Positions 26,253 to 36,492 of a DNA stretch of 47,798 nt are shown in pieces. Location: positions 1 to 47,798 of the forward strand of contig JAEUMR010000086.1 of the NCBI GenBank assembly GCA_016791385.1, given 5' to 3'. Every line of letters begins with the position of its first letter. Position 1 is the first letter of the stretch. The notes beneath the pieces are model-generated. The model was not told the DNA's origin. It ran no database searches and saw only the letters and a program-made list of their open reading frames with translations. Origin of the DNA: Hyphomonadaceae bacterium. Lineage in GTDB: Bacteria > Pseudomonadota > Alphaproteobacteria > Caulobacterales > Aquidulcibacteraceae. A program made the position numbers and the translations under genes.

Positions 26253-27209
26253 CTAACCGGCGTTGGCGCTGACGAACGCAGTCTGCGCCTTCAATGACGC
26301 GAAGGTTTGCGAATAGGGAAACGCAGTGAAGCCGTGACAGGCGCCGGGATAGATGTCGAGTTCTCCGCGATTGCCAGCGGCGACCCAGCGCGCGTGCATG
26401 AACAGGCTGTCGTCCAGCAGCGCATCGCGCGTGCCGATGGTGAACAGTGCGGGGCAAAAGCCTTTGAGATCAGCGTAAAGCGGCGACAGCGCGGGCGCGC
26501 GCTTTTCCTCGGCGCTCTTTCCCGGCAGAAACGCGTCGCCGAATTTCTCGATGTCGAGCGTACGCAGCACTAGCCGCTCGTTGCCGAACTGACGCGCACT
26601 CGGCGTCATGCCGAGATCGAACACGCCGAAGACGAAATTGGCACAATGAAACGGCATGCGCCCGTGCTTGTCGCGCAGACGCAGCATGGTCAGCGCCGCG
26701 AGATGCGCGCCCGCGCTCTCGCCGCCGATGGCTAGCGCATCGCCGCCAAAGTCGGCCAGATGATCGCTCACCCACAGAGCCGCGGCCTCGCAATCGTCCG
26801 GCCCGGCCGGATAGGGATCCTCGGGGGCCAGCCTGTACTCGACGCTGATCGCCGTGAGTTGGGTCGCGTCGGCGAAGATTTCGAGCAGCCGGTCCTGCAT
26901 GTCGGCGGCGCCGAGCACGTGCCCGCCGCCATGAAAGTGCAGATAGACGCCGCGGGATTTCTCAGGCGCGACGACGCGAAGCTTCAATTTGCCCGCCGGG
27001 CCGTCGATCTCGATCCAGCGCGCACGATCGGAGAAGACCGGCGCGGGAAACACGCCGGTTCCGGTGCGGCGGGCGTCGCGTGCGCGTTGTGCGCCGACCT
27101 CCCACCAATCCTTCAGATTGGCGGTGGCGGCGATAATGCCGTCGTTCAAAGCGCGCGTCTCTTCCGCGATGGCGCCGGCGCCGAACAGCTTGGGGTCGAG
27201 ATGGTTCAT
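26253..27209 (-). CDS. Alpha/beta hydrolase, hormone-sensitive-lipase type esterase
   Basis: This 318-residue cytosolic carboxylesterase of the HSL (family IV) group has oxyanion motif HFHGGG (91-96), nucleophile GGESAG (Ser165), acid GTRDALLDD and base ACHGFTAFP. The start at 27207-27209 ([10 protein letters not shown]) is chosen because it overlaps the EVE gene stop as ATGA, indicating translational coupling; a further-upstream start would lie well inside the EVE gene. The substrate is a short-chain ester of unknown identity. It is the second gene of a two-gene unit. Confidence 0.9.
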   Translation of the reverse strand: MNHLDPKLFGAGAIAEETRALNDGIIAATANLKDWWEVGAQRARDARRTGTGVFPAPVFSDRARWIEIDGPAGKLKLRVVAPEKSRGVYLHFHGGGHVLGAADMQDRLLEIFADATQLTAISVEYRLAPEDPYPAGPDDCEAAALWVSDHLADFGGDALAIGGESAGAHLAALTMLRLRDKHGRMPFHCANFVFGVFDLGMTPSARQFGNERLVLRTLDIEKFGDAFLPGKSAEEKRAPALSPLYADLKGFCPALFTIGTRDALLDDSLFMHARWVAAGNRGELDIYPGACHGFTAFPYSQTFASLKAQTAFVSANAG

Positions 27210-27616
27210 TTCAGTCCGCCCATTTTCCTGATCGCGCTCCACTCCGCCGCCGTCACCGGCTGCACCGAGAGGCGCGAGTTCTTCACCAGCACCATGTCGG
27301 CGAGCTTCTTGTCAGCCTTGATCGCCGCCAGCGTCACCGGATTCTTCATCGGCTCGACCGCCTTGAGGTCGACGCACACGAATGCAGCCGTCTTGTCGGT
27401 GGGGTCGGTGTAGGCTTCCTTCATCACCTCGGTGACGCCGACGATCTCTTTGCCTTCGCCGGAATGATAGAAGAAGGCCTTGTCGCCTTTCTTCATCGCC
27501 TTGAGATGGGCCTTGGCCTGATGGTTGCGAACGCCGGTCCAGGAATCGGCGCCCTTGGCGGCATGCTGCTCCCAGGACCAGGTTCCTGGTTCGCTCTTGA
27601 CCAGCCAATAAGCCAT
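27206..27616 (-). CDS. EVE domain-containing protein
   Basis: This 136-residue PUA-like EVE domain protein belongs to the group of human THYN1, which bind modified bases in DNA or RNA. The whole family frame is visible: [85 protein letters not shown] and [17 protein letters not shown]. The cellular role is unknown; in other bacteria EVE proteins can accompany modification-dependent restriction, but no nuclease is near. It is coupled to the downstream esterase by a 4-nt overlap. Confidence 0.93.
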   Translation of the reverse strand: MAYWLVKSEPGTWSWEQHAAKGADSWTGVRNHQAKAHLKAMKKGDKAFFYHSGEGKEIVGVTEVMKEAYTDPTDKTAAFVCVDLKAVEPMKNPVTLAAIKADKKLADMVLVKNSRLSVQPVTAAEWSAIRKMGGLK

Positions 27617-27643
27617 TCGTTCGCCGACGCCCCGGTGTTGACG

Positions 27644-28705
27644 CTACGCGCGCGCCTCGAACACCAGGTTGAACGGGGTCTCGGCGGCGCGCCGAAACTT
27701 ACTGAATCCGGCGTTCTTGGCTACCTGTTTCAGGCGTTTCTCGCCGGCCTGCGCGCCAAGCCCGAGGCCCACTTCCTGGCTCAAGGACGCCGGCGTGCAG
27801 ATCATCGTCGAGGCGGCGTAATAGATGCGGCCGACCGGATTGAGATTGTCCTTGAGGTCATCGTGTGCGTAAGGCTCGACGATCATCCAGGCGCCGCCAT
27901 CGGCCAAGGATTCGCGCACGTGCTTGCCCGCGCCAACCGGATCGCCCATGTCGTGCAGGCAATCGAAGAACGCGACGAGATCATATCCCAGCGCTGGATA
28001 ATCCTTGGCGCTGGCCTGCTCGAATTTGATGCGGCGTGACACGCCGGCTTCCTTCGCCAATTGCTTGGCGCGCGCGATCGAGGGCGCGTGATAATCGAAG
28101 CCGTAGAATTTGGATTTCGGATAGGCGAGCGCCATCAGAATGGTGGAGGCCCCGTGTCCGCAGCCGACATCGGCGACGATTGCGCCTTTCTCAAGCTTCT
28201 CCTTCACGCCCTTCAGCGAAGGAATCCATTGCGAGACGAGATGCGCGTTGTAGCCGGGGCGGAAGAAGCGCTCGGTGCCGCGGAAGAGGCAGGTCGAATG
28301 CTCGTGCCAGCCGACGCCCTTGCCGCTCTTGAACGCTTCCGCCACTTTCGGTTCATCGAGCCAAAGCGATTGCGCGACTTCGAAGGCGCCGGCGAAGAAC
28401 GCCGGCCCGCCTTCGTCGGCGAAGGCGCTGATTTGCTCTGGGCTGAGTTTGAATTTCTTGCTCTTGGCATTGTACTCGACATAGCCCGCCGCTGCCTGCG
28501 CCGAGAGCCATTCACGCAGATAGCGCGCGTTGAGTTTGGTTTTCGCCGCGAGGTCTTCCGGCGTGACCGCTTTGCCGTCCGCCATCGCTTTGTAAATGCC
28601 GAGCCTGTCGCCGAGCAGCACCAGCGCCGCGCTCGCCGCCGCGCCGAGATCGCCGACGAGCTTGCCAAGCAGAGTGTTCAGTTTCTCCTGATCGGGCGTC
28701 TTCAT
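27644..28705 (-). CDS. Class I SAM-dependent methyltransferase with N-terminal winged helix
   Basis: This 353-residue protein has an N-terminal winged-helix dimerisation region (LGIYKAMADGKAVTPEDLAAKTKLNARYLREWL, about 35-67) followed by a Rossmann methyltransferase fold with motif I IVADVGCGHGAST (176-188), FYGFDYHAPSI, and DLVAFFDCLHDMGDP. The architecture matches the Rv2258c-like group of small-molecule methyltransferases rather than rRNA or protein methylases. Substrate is unknown. The ATG at 28705 faces the divergent ABC exporter operon across 225 bp that holds a perfect 14-bp palindrome. Confidence 0.88.
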   Translation of the reverse strand: MKTPDQEKLNTLLGKLVGDLGAAASAALVLLGDRLGIYKAMADGKAVTPEDLAAKTKLNARYLREWLSAQAAAGYVEYNAKSKKFKLSPEQISAFADEGGPAFFAGAFEVAQSLWLDEPKVAEAFKSGKGVGWHEHSTCLFRGTERFFRPGYNAHLVSQWIPSLKGVKEKLEKGAIVADVGCGHGASTILMALAYPKSKFYGFDYHAPSIARAKQLAKEAGVSRRIKFEQASAKDYPALGYDLVAFFDCLHDMGDPVGAGKHVRESLADGGAWMIVEPYAHDDLKDNLNPVGRIYYAASTMICTPASLSQEVGLGLGAQAGEKRLKQVAKNAGFSKFRRAAETPFNLVFEARA

Positions 28706-28757
28706 GGCTCACCCCTCCGCAAGGGGCGGAGCTAACGCCCGCGCACGCGAAACGGCA

Positions 28758-28771
28758 AGCGAAGCTTCGCT
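28758..28771. promoter_or_regulatory. Perfect 14-bp palindrome between divergent genes
   Basis: AGCGAAGCTTCGCT is its own reverse complement. It lies 53 nt upstream of the methyltransferase start and 160 nt upstream of the ABC ATPase start, in the longest gene-free stretch of this part (28706-28930). Apart from this and a small CTCCGC/GCGGAG hairpin near 28709-28735, I see nothing else there. It could be a repressor site for either side; the binding protein is unknown. Confidence 0.4.
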
Positions 28772-28930
28772 GATCTGGGTAAACTTTAGTCCCGCGTGGG
28801 TACGCGCGCCGCCCGCCCGCTTTCGGCTGACGATCTTCGCGGTTGCGAGAGCCCGAATGCGAGGTCGCGTCAACGCGCAGCAGCGTCAACAGCTTGATCT
28901 CGCAACAAAGGCCCCTAAACCTGACCCCGC

Positions 28931-29869
28931 ATGGACGAAGCGCTTGCAGCAGAAGGCCTAGTCAAGCGCTACGGCGCCCGCACCGCGGTGGAGGACCTGA
29001 GCTTTCGGGTTCCGCGGGGCTCGATCTATGGCGTGCTTGGTCCCAATGGCGCTGGCAAGTCGACAACACTGCGCATGCTCGTTGGCGTGCTGCGGCCGAC
29101 GGCGGGGAGCATCACGCTGCTCGGCGGCCCGGTCTCGCGGCAGACATTGCGCCGCGTCGGCTATCTGCCGGAAGAGCGCGGCCTTTATCGCTCGATGAGC
29201 GCACGCTCGGCGATCGCCTATCTGGCGCGTCTCAAAGGCACGCCATCGCGCGTCGCTTATAAGCGCGCCGACCAGCTGTTGACCGATCACGGCCTCGGCA
29301 AATTCCGGCGCAAGAAGATCAAGACCATGTCGAAAGGCATGGCGCAGAAGGTGCAGGTACTCGGCGCTATCGCGCACGAGCCGGACTTCATCATCTTCGA
29401 TGAGCCGTTCTCCGGTCTTGATCCGGTCAATCAGCGGGTGCTTGAAGACACGATCCGCGCGCAAGCGGCGGCGGGCCGGACGATCCTGTTCTCGACGCAT
29501 GTAATGGAACACGCCGAACGGTTGTGCGACCGCATCCTGCTTATCGCGCAGGGCTCGAAAGCGTTCGAAGGCACGGTGCCGGAAGCGCTGGCTCTGGCGC
29601 CGAGCGTGGCGATGCTGGAGACGGAGGGCGATTACGATCTCGCTGCCGTGCTTGGCCCACGCGGCTTCAACATCAGCTTCGACGGCGAAGAGCACGGCAA
29701 CAAGCGCTGGCGCGCCAAGTTGGAGAACGGGCACGGCGCGCGGCAATTGCTGCAAGCCTGCGTCGAAGTGGGTGCGCCGCTGTCGCTCTTCGAGCCGGCG
29801 CGCGCCAGCCTGCACGAAGCGTTCGTTGCGCTGGTCGGTGACAAGGCTGCGGTGAGGGCGGCGGAATGA
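28931..29869 (+). CDS. ABC exporter ATP-binding protein (NatA-like)
   Basis: This is the ATPase of a two-gene ABC exporter. Walker A is GPNGAGKST (37-45). The Q-loop region is YLPEERGLYRSMS. The signature region is MSKGMAQKVQ, a variant seen in NatA-type proteins rather than LSGGQ. Walker B is FIIFDEPFSGLDP, and the H-loop is FSTHVMEHAERL. A C-terminal extension of about 80 residues follows, as in DUF4162-containing members. The stop overlaps the permease start as ATGA, so the pair is translationally coupled. The likely cargo is Na+ or a small toxic compound, by family only. Confidence 0.93.
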   Translation: MDEALAAEGLVKRYGARTAVEDLSFRVPRGSIYGVLGPNGAGKSTTLRMLVGVLRPTAGSITLLGGPVSRQTLRRVGYLPEERGLYRSMSARSAIAYLARLKGTPSRVAYKRADQLLTDHGLGKFRRKKIKTMSKGMAQKVQVLGAIAHEPDFIIFDEPFSGLDPVNQRVLEDTIRAQAAAGRTILFSTHVMEHAERLCDRILLIAQGSKAFEGTVPEALALAPSVAMLETEGDYDLAAVLGPRGFNISFDGEEHGNKRWRAKLENGHGARQLLQACVEVGAPLSLFEPARASLHEAFVALVGDKAAVRAAE

Positions 29870-31305
29870 TTGCTCCGGTTCTGCTCGTCGCCCGGCGCGA
29901 CTACTTCGCCTATGTCGGCTCGTGGGGCTTCTGGATTGGCCTGCTGACGGCGCCTGTGATCATGGCGGTGCTGCTGTTTGCGCCGGTCTTGCTCGCGCGT
30001 GCGGAGCCGCCGCGCATGCTCACGGTGCTGGCTGAACGCGCCATCGACGGGCAGACCGTGCGCGCTGCCTTCGCCGAGCAGGCGCGTCAAGAGGCGCGCG
30101 CAATTGTCCGCGCCTTCATCGCCGCCACCGCGCCGCCTTTGGAAGAAGAGGCGCTTGCCGCTTTTGATGCGGCCGCCACGCGCGCCGAGGCGGTGAGCGC
30201 GGCCCGCGCCGTGGTCGCCCGCCGCGCGCCGAGCGCGCTCGCGGCGTTTCCGAACGCGCTGCCGCGCTACATCTTGGTTGCGCCGCCCGCCGACACGATC
30301 GCGGGCGTGAAGCCCTATCTGTCCGGTGAGCGGCGGCTGGAGGGCGGCGGCGTCCTTTATGGCGCGCTCAATCTCCGGCGCGACGCGGCCGGCGCGCCGG
30401 TGATTGAGTATTGGAGCGTCAATCTCAATCACAGCGACCCGTCCGACATCGCCCAGCGGGCGATGCGCCTCGAAATGCAGCGCGAGGCGCTGGCCGCGCA
30501 GGGCCTCGCGCCCGCCGAAGCCGATCGCTTGCAGGAATTGACGCCGCAAGTGGCGGCCTATGATCCACGCCCGAGCGCGGGCGGAGGCGAAGTCACGCTG
30601 CGCCAGCGTGCGCCTTTCTATGCGGCGCTGGCGCTGTCGTTCGTGCTGTGGAGCGTTGTCTTCTCGGTCGCCAACATGCTGCTCACCGGCGTGATCGAGG
30701 AGAAGTCGAACAAGATTCTCGACACGCTGCTCACCAGCGTCACGCCGCTGGAGATGCTGATCGGCAAACTGCTCGGCGTCGCCGCCGTCAGCGCGACGCT
30801 ATTCTTGTTCTGGGGCGCGTTGGGCGGCTTTTTGCTCTCGACCGCGGTGACGCAACTTGGCTCATCTATCTTCGGCCAGATCGCCGCTGCGTTCCTGGAG
30901 CCGCGCCTGATTGCGGCGTTCTTGATCGGCTTCGTCGCCGGCTATCTGATGTACGGCTCAATCTTTCTTGCGCTGGGATCGTTGTGCGATTCCTTGCAGG
31001 AGGCGCAGACGCTGCTCGGTCCGGTGGCGATGGTGCTGGCCATTCCGATGCTGCTGGTCACCCCGGCGATCGACAATCCGAACGCGCCGCTGGTTGAGAT
31101 GGCGTCCTGGGTGCCGCTGTTTACGCCCTTCTTGTTGCTGATCCGCGCGCCCACGGGGCTGGCTTGGACCGAGATCGCCGGCCAAGGCGCGCTGGTGCTG
31201 GTCTCCGTGTTCGTGATCCTGCTGCTCGCCGCCTGCGTCTTCCGCGCCGGCGTGGTCGATCAAGTCAGCCTGGCCAGCTGGCGCGGCCGCAAGGGGAAAG
31301 GTTAG
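29866..31305 (+). CDS. ABC exporter permease (NatB-like)
   Basis: This 479-residue membrane partner of the preceding ATPase has one N-terminal helix (FWIGLLTAPVIMAVLLFAPVLLA), a large periplasmic-facing loop (about residues 45-245), then about five helices from LALSFVLWSVVFSVANMLLTGV onward. The sequence EEKSNKILDTLLTSVTPLEMLIGKLLG is the conserved cytoplasmic coupling segment of ABC-2 type exporters. The last helix ends LLLAACVFRAGV. Substrate is unassigned. The exported unknown protein at 31336 starts 30 nt later, so it may belong to the same operon. Confidence 0.9.
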   Translation: MIAPVLLVARRDYFAYVGSWGFWIGLLTAPVIMAVLLFAPVLLARAEPPRMLTVLAERAIDGQTVRAAFAEQARQEARAIVRAFIAATAPPLEEEALAAFDAAATRAEAVSAARAVVARRAPSALAAFPNALPRYILVAPPADTIAGVKPYLSGERRLEGGGVLYGALNLRRDAAGAPVIEYWSVNLNHSDPSDIAQRAMRLEMQREALAAQGLAPAEADRLQELTPQVAAYDPRPSAGGGEVTLRQRAPFYAALALSFVLWSVVFSVANMLLTGVIEEKSNKILDTLLTSVTPLEMLIGKLLGVAAVSATLFLFWGALGGFLLSTAVTQLGSSIFGQIAAAFLEPRLIAAFLIGFVAGYLMYGSIFLALGSLCDSLQEAQTLLGPVAMVLAIPMLLVTPAIDNPNAPLVEMASWVPLFTPFLLLIRAPTGLAWTEIAGQGALVLVSVFVILLLAACVFRAGVVDQVSLASWRGRKGKG

Positions 31306-31335
31306 AGTGAGCACGCCTTCTTGGGGGAGAGGATC

Positions 31336-32658
31336 ATGATCCGTGTCTTGGCGGCGCTGGTAGCCGCATGTTCCTTCGCGACGAGTGCGCGCGCCCAAGC
31401 CGCGCTGGCGCCCTGGTTCGATGCGGATGGTTTCTACAATCGTCCCGGAGCTGCTGTTGAGAGCGTCACAACCGATCTCGCGACTTGCCGGGCGGAGGCT
31501 GTCCGTTTGCGGACTGTACGCAACACGCGCACGGCGACGGGCTCGGCGATGGCCTTCAATCCCGACGGCTCCTACAACCCAGTCATTTCAGGCGCCGCAA
31601 CCGGGATTGCCTCGATCATCTTCGCGATCCAGGACGCGCGCTATAATGGCAGCATCGAACAGGTGGAGTTCCGCGACTGCGCGATTGCACTAGGCTATCG
31701 CCACTTCCGGCTGAGCGAGCGCGAGCGCGCCAGCTTCAATGCGCAGGAAGATCATGGCTTCGCGGTGCTGATCGGGGCGGAGGCGCCGGCGCAGGGCCGC
31801 CTCAACACCGCTGAGAACGAACGCAATTATTACGACCCGCAATGGGCTTCGCCGGGATATGAGAATGCGGCTGTGCCGGCAACGCCGGGCGCTGACGCGA
31901 TCGAGCAATTGCCCGAGCCGACGGCAGTCGCAATCATCCCCGCACCGCCGGAAACGCCGGCGGTGATCGCTCGCCTGTCACCCGGGGAAGTCGCCACGCC
32001 GCAGCCGGGGATGGCGATCATCGTGACCTCGGCCCGTCAACTCGCGGGCTCAATGCAGATTCCGTGGGCAGGCGACACATTTCGCTTTCGCCGGGTCACT
32101 CCGGATGGCCGGTTCGCAGATCTGGTCCGTCCCGCGACGTCTTTCGGCTTGCGTTCGCACTTCAATCCTGATCGCCGCCGCGACGCCACGCTCGCCGGCG
32201 ATTTTGATGAGCCACGCTTCAGCACCTATCAGATTCCAGCGGGGCGCTACGTGCTCAGCGATTTTGGTCCGTTAAATGCTTGCCTTGGCACGCTGACCTT
32301 CGAAGTGACCGAAGGCGATGTCGTCTATCTCGGTGATTTCGTGCTGCGTCCGCAAAGCTTGCCGATGGCGCCCTTGTTCAATCCGGTCGCAAACATCAAT
32401 GCCAGTTTCGACAACAGCCTGCGCGACAATCTCCGTTTCGCGGTTGGCGACACCATCGAAGCCGCCCGCGCTGCGCTGCAAGCGGACGACGCGGCGAAGG
32501 CGCGGCTGAGCCGCGTCCAATACCAGAACGGCTATCGGATTCCCTGTGACGGGCGCTATGTCGGCCGCGCGTTTAACGTAAGCTGGCCAAGCTTTGACGC
32601 TGGGCAAGCGCGTGCGTTCAACACCGACCTCACTGCCGCGGTTGCAGCCGCGCAGTAG
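31336..32658 (+). CDS. Exported hypothetical protein, 440 aa
   Basis: I do not recognise this protein. A Sec signal peptide (MIRVLAALVAACSFATSARAQ) is followed by an N-terminal part with two Cys and SGAATGIASIIFAIQDARYNG, a Pro/Ala-rich middle (about 190-225), and a beta-rich C-terminal domain with GEVATPQPGMAIIVTSARQ, FSTYQIPAGRYVLSDFG and VVYLGDFVLRP. That last part recalls small periplasmic domains of the DUF2846 type, but only loosely. GGGGGAGAGGA just upstream of the ATG at 31336 decides the start. Its place directly behind the ABC exporter genes suggests an envelope role with the exporter, which is inference. Confidence 0.75.
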   Translation: MIRVLAALVAACSFATSARAQAALAPWFDADGFYNRPGAAVESVTTDLATCRAEAVRLRTVRNTRTATGSAMAFNPDGSYNPVISGAATGIASIIFAIQDARYNGSIEQVEFRDCAIALGYRHFRLSERERASFNAQEDHGFAVLIGAEAPAQGRLNTAENERNYYDPQWASPGYENAAVPATPGADAIEQLPEPTAVAIIPAPPETPAVIARLSPGEVATPQPGMAIIVTSARQLAGSMQIPWAGDTFRFRRVTPDGRFADLVRPATSFGLRSHFNPDRRRDATLAGDFDEPRFSTYQIPAGRYVLSDFGPLNACLGTLTFEVTEGDVVYLGDFVLRPQSLPMAPLFNPVANINASFDNSLRDNLRFAVGDTIEAARAALQADDAAKARLSRVQYQNGYRIPCDGRYVGRAFNVSWPSFDAGQARAFNTDLTAAVAAAQ

Positions 32659-32661
32659 GGG

Positions 32662-34401
32662 CTATTCCGCCGCCAGCGTCACCGGCGCGCGTTGCGGGCC
32701 GCGGATGAGGCGGCCTGGGTGCGCGTGCAGATATTCGCCGTTGCGGAAGGTCACTTCGCCCGACTTGATGGTGCAAACGTAACCATCTGCCTTCTGCAGC
32801 AGGCGTTTGCCGCCCGCGGGCAGATCGAACGCCAGCCACGGCTTGCCGAGTTTCAACGCGTCGAGATCGATCACGTTGATGTCGGCAAGGTAGCCCGGCG
32901 CGATCACGCCGCGATCGCCGAGGCCATAGAGCAGGGCGGTGTCGCGGCATTGGCGCTTGACCGCGTGTTCAAGGCTGATGCGCCCGCCTTTGCGGTCGCG
33001 CACCCAATGCTGCAGCATGAAAGTGGGCGACGCCGCATCGCAGATGGTGCCGCAATGCGCGCCGCCGTCCGAGAGCGAATTGACCGTGTCGTCGGCCTGC
33101 TGCAGCGCTTCGAGGAAGTTGAGATTGCCGTCCTGATAATTGAGCACGGGGAAATAGATGAAGCCCTTGCCGTCGTCCTTCATCAAGAGATCGTAGGCGT
33201 ATGCTTCCGGCGTCGCGCCCGCCGCCTTCGCCCGCGCCAGAATGGTGTCGTTTTGCGTCGGCTCGTAATTGAAGTCCGGCGCCATTTCGTATTGCACCGA
33301 CCAGCCGCAGGCGACCACCATCATCAGGCCGATCAGATCGCTCTGCGGGAAGACGTTGTCTTCGCTGATCATGCGCTGCTTGAAGGCGGGGTCCTTCAGC
33401 TTCTGCAGCTGCTCGCTCCAGGGCAGGTTGGCGATCTCGTTCCAGGCCGGGCGGAAGCGGAACGGATGCACCGTGCCTTGCCAAGCCATGATGATGCCGT
33501 TGCCGCGCAGAGCGATCTGCGCGACGATATTGGCGCCTTTCGCGTTGGCGGCGCGCATCGCTGCGATCTGCTCGTCGAGCGGCATTTCCTTGGCGATCGA
33601 TTGCAGCGCCGCGAACGTCACCGGCAGGCCGGTTTCGCGCGAAAGCTCGCCCATCCAGCCAAACTCGTCCCAGTCGCGCTTCATGTCCGAGGCCATTTCG
33701 AACACGCCGTAGCCGACGCGGCCCATGGCGCGGCCGATGCCGATCAGCTCTTCCTTGGTCGCGCTGGTGCCCGGCACCAGTTCGCCGTCGACCGATTTGT
33801 GCAGGATCGTGCGCGAGGTCGAAAAGCCGAGCGCACCGGCGCGCAGGCCTTCCTCAACGATGCGCGACATGCGCGCGATCTCATGCTCGGTCGGTTCATC
33901 GTCGCGCGCGCCGCGCTCGTCCATTACGTAAGCGCGCACCGCTCCGTGCGGCACGTGCGTGCCGACATCGACCGTGCGCGGCATGCGCTCGAGTTCGTCG
34001 AGATATTCCGGGAATGTTTCCCAGTTCCAGGTCATGCCCTCGGCGAGCGCGGTGCCGGGGATGTCTTCCACCCCTTCCATCAAGCCGATCAGCCAATCGT
34101 GCTTGTCGGGTTTGGCGGGGGCAAAGCCGACGCCGCAATTGCCCATGACCACGGTGGTGACGCCATGCCAGGAAGAGGGCGCCATTTCCTGATCCCAGGT
34201 GGCTTGCCCGTCATAGTGCGTGTGCACGTCGACCCAGCCTGGCGCGACGATCTTGCCGCGCGCGTCGATCTCCTGCTTGCCCGGACCCACATCGGGGCCG
34301 ACCTTCGTAATCAGCCCGCCATCGACCGCGATATCGGCGCTGAAGCGCTTGGCCCCCGTGCCATCGACCACCGTGCCGCCGCGAATAACCAGATCATGCA
34401 T
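32662..34401 (-). CDS. N-acyl-D-amino-acid deacylase-type amidohydrolase
   Basis: This 579-residue cytosolic amidohydrolase-3 family enzyme probably releases D-amino acids from N-acyl-D-amino acids or acts on related amides. The metal site begins with [14 protein letters not shown] (His60, His62). The NCGVGFAP loop carries the Cys typical of D-aminoacylases, and [17 protein letters not shown] supplies the later metal Asp. The opening [26 protein letters not shown] and the closing [15 protein letters not shown] are the usual composite beta-domain pieces. It is convergent with the exported hypothetical gene, 3 nt from its stop. Exact substrate is not readable. Confidence 0.9.
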   Translation of the reverse strand: MHDLVIRGGTVVDGTGAKRFSADIAVDGGLITKVGPDVGPGKQEIDARGKIVAPGWVDVHTHYDGQATWDQEMAPSSWHGVTTVVMGNCGVGFAPAKPDKHDWLIGLMEGVEDIPGTALAEGMTWNWETFPEYLDELERMPRTVDVGTHVPHGAVRAYVMDERGARDDEPTEHEIARMSRIVEEGLRAGALGFSTSRTILHKSVDGELVPGTSATKEELIGIGRAMGRVGYGVFEMASDMKRDWDEFGWMGELSRETGLPVTFAALQSIAKEMPLDEQIAAMRAANAKGANIVAQIALRGNGIIMAWQGTVHPFRFRPAWNEIANLPWSEQLQKLKDPAFKQRMISEDNVFPQSDLIGLMMVVACGWSVQYEMAPDFNYEPTQNDTILARAKAAGATPEAYAYDLLMKDDGKGFIYFPVLNYQDGNLNFLEALQQADDTVNSLSDGGAHCGTICDAASPTFMLQHWVRDRKGGRISLEHAVKRQCRDTALLYGLGDRGVIAPGYLADINVIDLDALKLGKPWLAFDLPAGGKRLLQKADGYVCTIKSGEVTFRNGEYLHAHPGRLIRGPQRAPVTLAAE

Positions 34402-34470
34402 CGCGCGTTCGCTCCCTTATGTTTTTCAGAAGCGTAACAGCAAAACCGGGGAACGGAACGGCAAACAGCG

Positions 34471-36384
34471 CTACACCGTGACCTGAGCGCCGAGTTCGAC
34501 CACCCGCGAGGTGGGGATATGGAAGAATTCCGTTGCGTCAGTGGCGTTGCGGGCGAGGAAGACGAACAGCAGATCCTGCCAGAAGGGCATCGCGCTCTTC
34601 CGCGTGGGCACCAGCGCGCGGCGGCTCAGGAAGAACGACGTCGTCATGATATCGAAATGCAGCCCCCGGTCGCGGGCGAGCGCCAGACCGCGCACGACGT
34701 TCGGCGTTTCCATGAAGCCGAAGGTGAGCGTTACCCGGTGGATGTCCGGCGCCAGAGTTTCGATCTTTATCCGCTCGCTCTCGCTAGCGCGCGGGGAGGC
34801 GGACGATTTAACCGTCAGAAGAATGATGTTCTCGTGCAGCACCTGATTGTGCTTGAGATTATGAAGCAGAGCCGTCGGCGCTGCCTGCGCGTCTGCAGTC
34901 AGAAACACCGCGGTCCCGCGGACACGCTTTGGCGGATTGAGCGATAGCATCTCCAGCAGACTGGCAAGATCGCCACGCTCACGCATGCGCTGCTCTAGCA
35001 AGGCCGAACCCCGCACCCAGGTCCACATGATCAGCACGAAGCCGGTGGCGATGATCAGCGGCGCCGCACCGCCGCTGGCGATCTTCAGCATGTTGGCGCC
35101 GAAGAACACCAATTCGAGCGCGATAAATGGCGTCATCACCACCAGCGCCATCCAGAGCGGCCGATGCGAAACCTTCCAGATGGCGATGACGGCGAGCAGG
35201 GAAGAGGTGATCATCGCGCCGATGACGGAAATGCCGTAGGCCGCGCCCAGCGCGCTCGATGAGCCGAAGGCGAAGGTCAAATAGAGCACGCCAGCCATCA
35301 GCATGTAATTGACCTGCGGCATGTAGATTTGGCCGAATTGCTTGGCCGAGGTCTGCATGATGCGCAGCCGCGGCAGCAGGCCCAGCTGAATGGCCTGTTG
35401 CGTTAGCGAATAGGCGCCGGAGATCACGGCTTGGCTGGCGATGATCGTCGCCGCCGTCGCCAGCACGACAAGCGCGGGCCGCCATGCTTCGGGCGGCATC
35501 ATGAAGAAGGGGTTCGACAGGGTCGCCGGATTGGCCAGCACCATCGCGCCCTGGCCGAGATAATTGATCGCAAGGCAAGGAAACACTAGCCAGATCCATC
35601 CCACCGCGATCGGGCCGCGGCCGAAATGGCCCATGTCCGCGTACAACGCTTCCGCGCCCGTGACGGTGAGGAACACTGACCCGAGCACGATGAAGCCAAG
35701 CAGGCCGTGGCTGGCCATGAAGCTCACGGCATGCAGCGGATTGAGTGCGCTCATCACGCCCCAATCATCGCTCAGATGAAGCAGGCCAAGCGCCGCGAGT
35801 GCGGCGAACCAAACAAGACAGATCGGCCCGAACCAGGCCCCCACGCCGCCGGAGCCATGCCGTTGCACCAGGAACAGCACGATCAGGATGGTCAATGTGA
35901 TCGGCATGATGAAGGGCTCGATCCGCCCTGCCAGCTGCGGCAGCGTCGCCAAACCTTCGACAGCCGACAGGACCGAGATCGCCGGCGTCAGCATCGCATC
36001 GCCGTAGAACAAGCCCGCGCCAAGGATGCCAAGCACGAACAGGTACGGGGTGCGCTTGCCCAGCGCACGCTGCACCAGCGCCATCAGCGAAAGCGTGCCG
36101 CCTTCACCGCGATTGTCCAGGCGCAGCAGGATAAACACGTATTTGAGCAGAACGATCAGAATGAGCGCCCAGAGCATCAGCGAAATGACGCCGATGACAT
36201 CCGCGCGCGCAACCGCGCCGTTCCGCGCGACGTGGAGGATGGACTCGCGGAAGGCGTAGAGCGGGCTGGTGCCGATGTCGCCATAGACGACGCCGATCGC
36301 CGCGAGCGCCAGCGTCCAGAACCCGGCCTTTGGGTGCGCGCCGGTTTCGCTGGATTGGGGTAGGGTTGCGCTCTGCACGCTCAT
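34471..36384 (-). CDS. kup: Low-affinity potassium transporter Kup
   Basis: This inner-membrane K+ uptake protein (KUP/HAK/KT family, proton-coupled) has 637 residues from the ATG at 36382-36384. The conserved first-helix motif GVVYGDIGTSPLYAF is at residues 31-45, followed by about 12 hydrophobic helices and a cytoplasmic C-terminal domain (VRGTAVFLTADAQAAPTALLHNLKHNQVLHENIILLTV). Frames open upstream to 36468, but the start at 36384 gives the usual short N-terminus (MSVQSATLPQ). It is divergent from a KdpD/KdpE-like two-component pair, 108 nt start to start, which may respond to K+ or osmotic signals and control it. Confidence 0.95.
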   Translation of the reverse strand: MSVQSATLPQSSETGAHPKAGFWTLALAAIGVVYGDIGTSPLYAFRESILHVARNGAVARADVIGVISLMLWALILIVLLKYVFILLRLDNRGEGGTLSLMALVQRALGKRTPYLFVLGILGAGLFYGDAMLTPAISVLSAVEGLATLPQLAGRIEPFIMPITLTILIVLFLVQRHGSGGVGAWFGPICLVWFAALAALGLLHLSDDWGVMSALNPLHAVSFMASHGLLGFIVLGSVFLTVTGAEALYADMGHFGRGPIAVGWIWLVFPCLAINYLGQGAMVLANPATLSNPFFMMPPEAWRPALVVLATAATIIASQAVISGAYSLTQQAIQLGLLPRLRIMQTSAKQFGQIYMPQVNYMLMAGVLYLTFAFGSSSALGAAYGISVIGAMITSSLLAVIAIWKVSHRPLWMALVVMTPFIALELVFFGANMLKIASGGAAPLIIATGFVLIMWTWVRGSALLEQRMRERGDLASLLEMLSLNPPKRVRGTAVFLTADAQAAPTALLHNLKHNQVLHENIILLTVKSSASPRASESERIKIETLAPDIHRVTLTFGFMETPNVVRGLALARDRGLHFDIMTTSFFLSRRALVPTRKSAMPFWQDLLFVFLARNATDATEFFHIPTSRVVELGAQVTV

Positions 36385-36492
36385 CTTAAGGGCTCCGTTG
36401 GCGCCGGGGCGTCGCACGGGTGGGCATAAAGATTCCATGTGGTTGAACGGGCCGCGCGGAGGGCGCATCTAAGCGGCGGGCCCTGGACCGAC

